Assembly: GCA_045534635.1 (NCBI GenBank)
Contig: JAZSKB010000044.1
Location: forward strand, 186,001 to 250,000
Direction: 5' to 3'
DNA from: UBA1205 sp045534635
GTDB lineage: Bacteria > Bacteroidota > Bacteroidia > Bacteroidales > WCHB1-69
Length of the DNA stretch: 64,000 bases
Shown here: positions 60,903 through 64,000 of the stretch, piece by piece
How the letters are laid out: each line of letters opens with the position of its first letter
How positions within the stretch are numbered: the stretch's first letter is position 1
Position numbers and translations under genes: made by a program
Notes under the pieces: generated by a model
The model's database searches: none
Told to the model about the DNA's origin: nothing
What the model saw: the letters and a program-made list of their open reading frames with translations, nothing else

Positions 60903-62045
60903 ATGATAGAAAAAGATCCTTTTATAAATATTCGCCCGTACAATGATGAAGAATTGCCTTACGTTATCAATCGAATATTATGCAATCCAAATTTTATTGC
61001 ATCTTTGTCTAACTTTATACCAGATATACCATTAAATATATTGGTAAAACGAATTCGAAAAATGCGAACTATTAATGAAATTCAACGTGAAGTTTTTTTA
61101 AAAATATGTTCGACTTTTCAAGAACGTAGTATCGACCATCTTACCATTAGCGGTTTCGACAAACTTGATAAAAACAAAGGGTATTTATATGTGGCAAATC
61201 ACAGAGACATTACTATGGATTCTGCTATTTTGCAAATATTTCTTATGTCCAACAATCATCCTTCATGCTTAAGTGGCATCGGAAATAATCTATTATCTTC
61301 ACAAATACTTACCGATATTGCAAAGGTATGCAATATGTTTACAATCACAAGAAATGGTAATGCCCGCCAAATGGTAACAGCCTCTCGTTTAGTTTCTGAA
61401 TATATTCGTAAAAATGTGTGCGAAGAAAATCGAAGCGTTTGGATAGCACAACGAAATGGTCGTACCAAAGATGGATTGGATAAAACTCAACAAAGTGTTT
61501 TAAAAATGCTTTGTGCAAGCAAAAGAAATACAGATATTTACACTGCTATTCGTGAACTAAATATTGTTCCATTGACTATTTCTTACGAATTTGAACCTTG
61601 CGACCAAATGAAGGCTCGTGAATTAATCTTAACTGAAAAAAATAAAAAATACGTAAAAACTCCTGACGAAGATTTCAAAAGTATTACTACTGGTATTTTT
61701 GCATACAAAAGCCGTGTTCATCTCCAATTTGGTGATGTTATCAACGACCAAATTGATGAAAGTTTACCATTTTCTTGTGACAACGAAAAATTACAATACA
61801 TTTGTTCTCTCATAGATAAACAAATGTATAAAAATTACAAACTTTGGCCAAACAATCATATTGCCTACGATATATTGTACAATACTTCTGAATTTCAAAA
61901 TTATTATTCAGATTTATCCAAACGAGATTTCAATCAACATATTAGAAAACAGGCAAATATAGATGATGTTAGTTATTTCAAAATGAAACAAAAGTTATTG
62001 AGCATTTATGCCAATCCTGTAAAAGCATTTTTGGATAACAAATAA
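60903..62045 (+). CDS. PlsC-like acyltransferase, soluble type
   Basis: A 380-residue acyltransferase relative. The motif ANHRDITMD (about 96-104) has His and Asp five residues apart, as in the acyltransferase at the start of this window. The second block, WIAQRNGRTKDGLDKTQQSVL (about 180-200), takes the place of FPEG. I see no strong membrane segment. It probably acts in phospholipid or other acyl-lipid synthesis; the exact reaction is unknown. It is the last protein gene of the ruvX transcript, 12 nt after the RibF-like gene. Confidence 0.82.
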   Translation: MIEKDPFINIRPYNDEELPYVINRILCNPNFIASLSNFIPDIPLNILVKRIRKMRTINEIQREVFLKICSTFQERSIDHLTISGFDKLDKNKGYLYVANHRDITMDSAILQIFLMSNNHPSCLSGIGNNLLSSQILTDIAKVCNMFTITRNGNARQMVTASRLVSEYIRKNVCEENRSVWIAQRNGRTKDGLDKTQQSVLKMLCASKRNTDIYTAIRELNIVPLTISYEFEPCDQMKARELILTEKNKKYVKTPDEDFKSITTGIFAYKSRVHLQFGDVINDQIDESLPFSCDNEKLQYICSLIDKQMYKNYKLWPNNHIAYDILYNTSEFQNYYSDLSKRDFNQHIRKQANIDDVSYFKMKQKLLSIYANPVKAFLDNK

Positions 62046-62063
62046 TACTTTATTCATAATAAT

Positions 62064-62150
62064 GGAGAGATGCCAGAGTGGTCGATTGGGACGGTCTCGA
62101 AAACCGTTGTTCGCTTTTGTGAACCCAGGGTTCGAATCCCTGTCTCTCCG
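62064..62150 (+). tRNA. tRNA-Ser (anticodon CGA)
   Basis: A class II tRNA. Acceptor GGAGAGA pairs with TCTCTCC, the anticodon stem ACGGT/ACCGT encloses CTCGAAA (anticodon CGA), a long variable arm follows, and the T arm is CAGGG TTCGAAT CCCTG. Discriminator G. CCA is not fully encoded. Confidence 0.94.
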
Positions 62151-62178
62151 CATTATAATTATAAAAAAATAACCTACT

Positions 62179-62754
62179 ATGCACATTGGATTATACTTTG
62201 GCTCATTCAATCCCATTCACAATGGACATACTGCAATAGCATTATATATGCTTGAACATTATGATTTTGAACAGATTTGGATTATTGTCACTCCTAATAG
62301 TCCTTTTAAATCAAAAGAAGAACTTATCGACGAAAACATTCGTTTACAAATGGTAAAATTAGCTACAGAAGAATACCCAGATATTATCGCTTCTGACTTT
62401 GAATTTGACTTACCTCGCCCATCTTACACCTATATGACGCTTCGTAAACTTAGAATGCTTTACTATGAAGACAAATTCTCGATTATCATGGGTAGTGACA
62501 ATGTAAATGATTTAGAACATTGGAAAAAATCCACAGAAATCATTCGGAATCATAAAATTTACATCTATCCAAGAAAAGAAAATATCTCTAAATTGCCAAC
62601 AGACAACTTTATTTATACTGACGCTCCTATTTATGATATTTCATCAACGGAGATTAGAAACAAAGTAAAAAAAAGAAAAGATGTCAGTTCTCTTGTACAT
62701 AAAAAAGTATTAGAAATCATCATCGAAAATGAATTATATCAAGAATATTTCTAA
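62179..62754 (+). CDS. nadD: Nicotinate-nucleotide adenylyltransferase
   Basis: A 191-residue NAD biosynthesis enzyme. It has GLYFGSFNPIHNGHTAIA at the N-terminus, IMGSDNVNDLEHWKK near residue 105, and ISSTEIRNKVKKRKDVSSLV near the end. The ATG at 62179 is 28 nt after tRNA-Ser. Confidence 0.96.
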   Translation: MHIGLYFGSFNPIHNGHTAIALYMLEHYDFEQIWIIVTPNSPFKSKEELIDENIRLQMVKLATEEYPDIIASDFEFDLPRPSYTYMTLRKLRMLYYEDKFSIIMGSDNVNDLEHWKKSTEIIRNHKIYIYPRKENISKLPTDNFIYTDAPIYDISSTEIRNKVKKRKDVSSLVHKKVLEIIIENELYQEYF

Positions 62755-62871
62755 AAAAATCCAACTATTTCACATTGTAGATTTACAACAAATCCAACTT
62801 ACTTAGATAATATTTTTTCAACAAATGTAAATCAATTGGAATAAAAATATTTTTCATATTTGTTTTTTTTA

Positions 62872-62879
62872 TACTTTTG
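62872..62879 (+). promoter_or_regulatory. -7 promoter box of the arginine decarboxylase gene
   Basis: TACTTTTG (TAnnTTTG), 26 nt before the ATG at 62906. Confidence 0.55.
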
Positions 62880-62905
62880 TAGCCGATTAATTAAATAAGT
62901 ATAAA

Positions 62906-64000
62906 ATGAAAAACAAATACATTGATTTAATTCAACAGACTTACGAATTCCCTCAAGAAGAATTCACAGTAGAAGACGGCAATTTATTCTTCAATGACAT
63001 CAACTTAATGGAAATCATCAAACAATATGGAACTCCATTAAAGATAACATATTTACCCAAAATAAGTCAAAATATTCAAAAAGCAAAACGTTGGTTTAAT
63101 GTTGCTATGGCGAAAGCAGATTATCAAGGTGATTATCATTATTGTTATTGTACCAAAAGTTCCCACTTCTCTTTTATATTAGAAGAAGTATTAAAAAATG
63201 ATGTTCACATTGAAACTTCTTCTGCATTTGATTTCAACATTATAGAAGCATTATCAGAACAAGGATTGTTTGAAAAAGACAATTTTATAATATGTAATGG
63301 ATTCAAAAAGAGCCAATATTTAGAAAATATTGTTGAATTTATCAATAAAGGATTTGTAAATACAATTCCTGTTTTAGACAATATGATGGAATTTGACCAA
63401 CTTAATTCTATTTTAGATAGCAAATGTAAGTTAGGTATTCGTATTGCTTCCGAAGAAGAACCTCGTTTTGAGTTTTACACCTCACGTTTAGGTATTAGAT
63501 ACAATGACATTCTTCCATTTTATGAAGAAAAAATAAAAAACAACCCAAAATTTGAACTAAAAATGTTACACATGTTCATCAATACGGGTATTGAAGACAC
63601 GGCATATTATTGGAATGAATTATCAAAATCTGTCAATGTATATTGTGAATTGAAAAAAATTGCCCCAGAATTGGACTCTCTAAATATCGGAGGAGGATTT
63701 CCTATAAAAAGATCATTATCATTTAATTACGATTATGAATACATGGCTGAAGAAATTATTTCCCAAATAAAATTAACATGTAACCGCAACGGAGTGGAAG
63801 AACCACACATATTTACCGAATTTGGTTCGTTTACTGTTGGCGAATCTGGTGCAGTTCTTTATTCTATTTTGAACCAAAAGAAACAAAATGATAGAGAGTT
63901 GTGGAATATGATTGATAGTTCATTTATGACTACCATTCCAGATGCTTGGGCTATAAATCAAATATTTATCCCTTTGGCTATCAACAATTGGGATAAAGAA
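62906..64000 (+). CDS. speA: Arginine decarboxylase-like PLP enzyme (partial, runs off the window)
   Basis: 365 codons are present and the gene continues past 64000. It is a fold-III PLP decarboxylase of the SpeA/LysA group. The usual PLP-lysine segment reads YCYCTKSSHFSFIL near residue 75. HIETSSAFDFNII, SRLGIRYNDI, LNIGGGFPIK (phosphate binding, about residue 255) and EFGSFTVGESG are conserved. It would start polyamine synthesis by decarboxylating arginine; other substrates of the family cannot be excluded. It has its own promoter. Confidence 0.82.
   Translation, partial: MKNKYIDLIQQTYEFPQEEFTVEDGNLFFNDINLMEIIKQYGTPLKITYLPKISQNIQKAKRWFNVAMAKADYQGDYHYCYCTKSSHFSFILEEVLKNDVHIETSSAFDFNIIEALSEQGLFEKDNFIICNGFKKSQYLENIVEFINKGFVNTIPVLDNMMEFDQLNSILDSKCKLGIRIASEEEPRFEFYTSRLGIRYNDILPFYEEKIKNNPKFELKMLHMFINTGIEDTAYYWNELSKSVNVYCELKKIAPELDSLNIGGGFPIKRSLSFNYDYEYMAEEIISQIKLTCNRNGVEEPHIFTEFGSFTVGESGAVLYSILNQKKQNDRELWNMIDSSFMTTIPDAWAINQIFIPLAINNWDKE

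Noticed and set aside
1..64000. CRISPR arrays, rRNA operons, prophage structural genes and known metabolite riboswitches
   Set aside because: I looked for regularly spaced repeats, rRNA signature sequences, phage gene blocks and conserved riboswitch cores in the longer leaders and found none.

Overview
The window is about 64 kb of AT-rich DNA (roughly 30% G+C by eye) from an anaerobic Bacteroidota, most likely of the order Bacteroidales. I cannot name the species. The reasons are: repeated -7 boxes of the form TAnnTTTG (mostly TATCTTTG); near absence of Shine-Dalgarno sites; a type IX secretion regulator (PorX) and a T9SS C-terminal sorting domain; a lipoprotein with the Bacteroidota surface-export signature (Cys followed by an acidic run); Bacteroidota families such as DUF4831; and a tmRNA whose tag reads GENNNFALAA.

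Layout. 1-5.0 kb: acyltransferase, SDR, a degenerate EF-G paralogue and a small helical-repeat protein, all on the minus strand. 5.2-9.95 kb: a four-gene NADH-linked electron-bifurcating [FeFe]-hydrogenase operon (order hndB-C-D-A). 10-11.7 kb: rpsP-rimM and tRNA-Arg. 11.7-17 kb: a secreted protein of unknown function, two FAD enzymes, a surface lipoprotein, and an intergenic stretch with a near-perfect sigma-54 promoter followed by a predicted small RNA. 17-26.7 kb: gcvP, a TetR regulator, a membrane pyrophosphatase, dxr, and a carboxyltransferase whose biotinyl domain lacks the acceptor lysine. 26.8-32.1 kb: a mosaic accessory island. 32.1-40 kb: ksgA, then abcF-holB-punA-lpxK on the minus strand, a Nif3-like gene and a zinc-ribbon coiled-coil gene. 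40.2-48 kb: tRNA-Ser and tRNA-Pro, gdhA, a DUF4831-coaD-thioredoxin-like operon and a 2-oxoacid:ferredoxin oxidoreductase operon. 48.1-64 kb: tmRNA and a dense housekeeping run (dut, TPR protein, DciA-like, gpmA, phosphatase, glmM, pth, porX, recD2-like, rfbD, ruvX, def, lipoprotein, ribF, acyltransferase, tRNA-Ser, nadD), ending in a cut-off arginine decarboxylase.

The island at 26.8-32.1 kb is the most unusual part. It holds an orphan SIR2-like protein (a likely anti-phage NADase), two direct copies of a ~285 bp multi-hairpin repeat, a 51 bp duplication of the ksgA promoter and start, a chimeric reading frame made of the KsgA N-terminus joined to a T9SS sorting domain, a GT39 glycosyltransferase gene interrupted by one in-frame TGA, and a G+C-rich RhuM/HsdS remnant cut off exactly at the edge of the second repeat.

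Together the genes suggest a fermentative anaerobe. Reduced ferredoxin from 2-oxoacid oxidation (Kor/Vor) can be re-oxidised with NADH by the Hnd hydrogenase to give H2. Pyrophosphate drives an ion pump. Nitrogen enters through NADP-type glutamate dehydrogenase, and glycine is cleaved by GcvP. The [FeFe]-hydrogenase maturases, the other glycine-cleavage proteins and the rest of the T9SS are not in the window.
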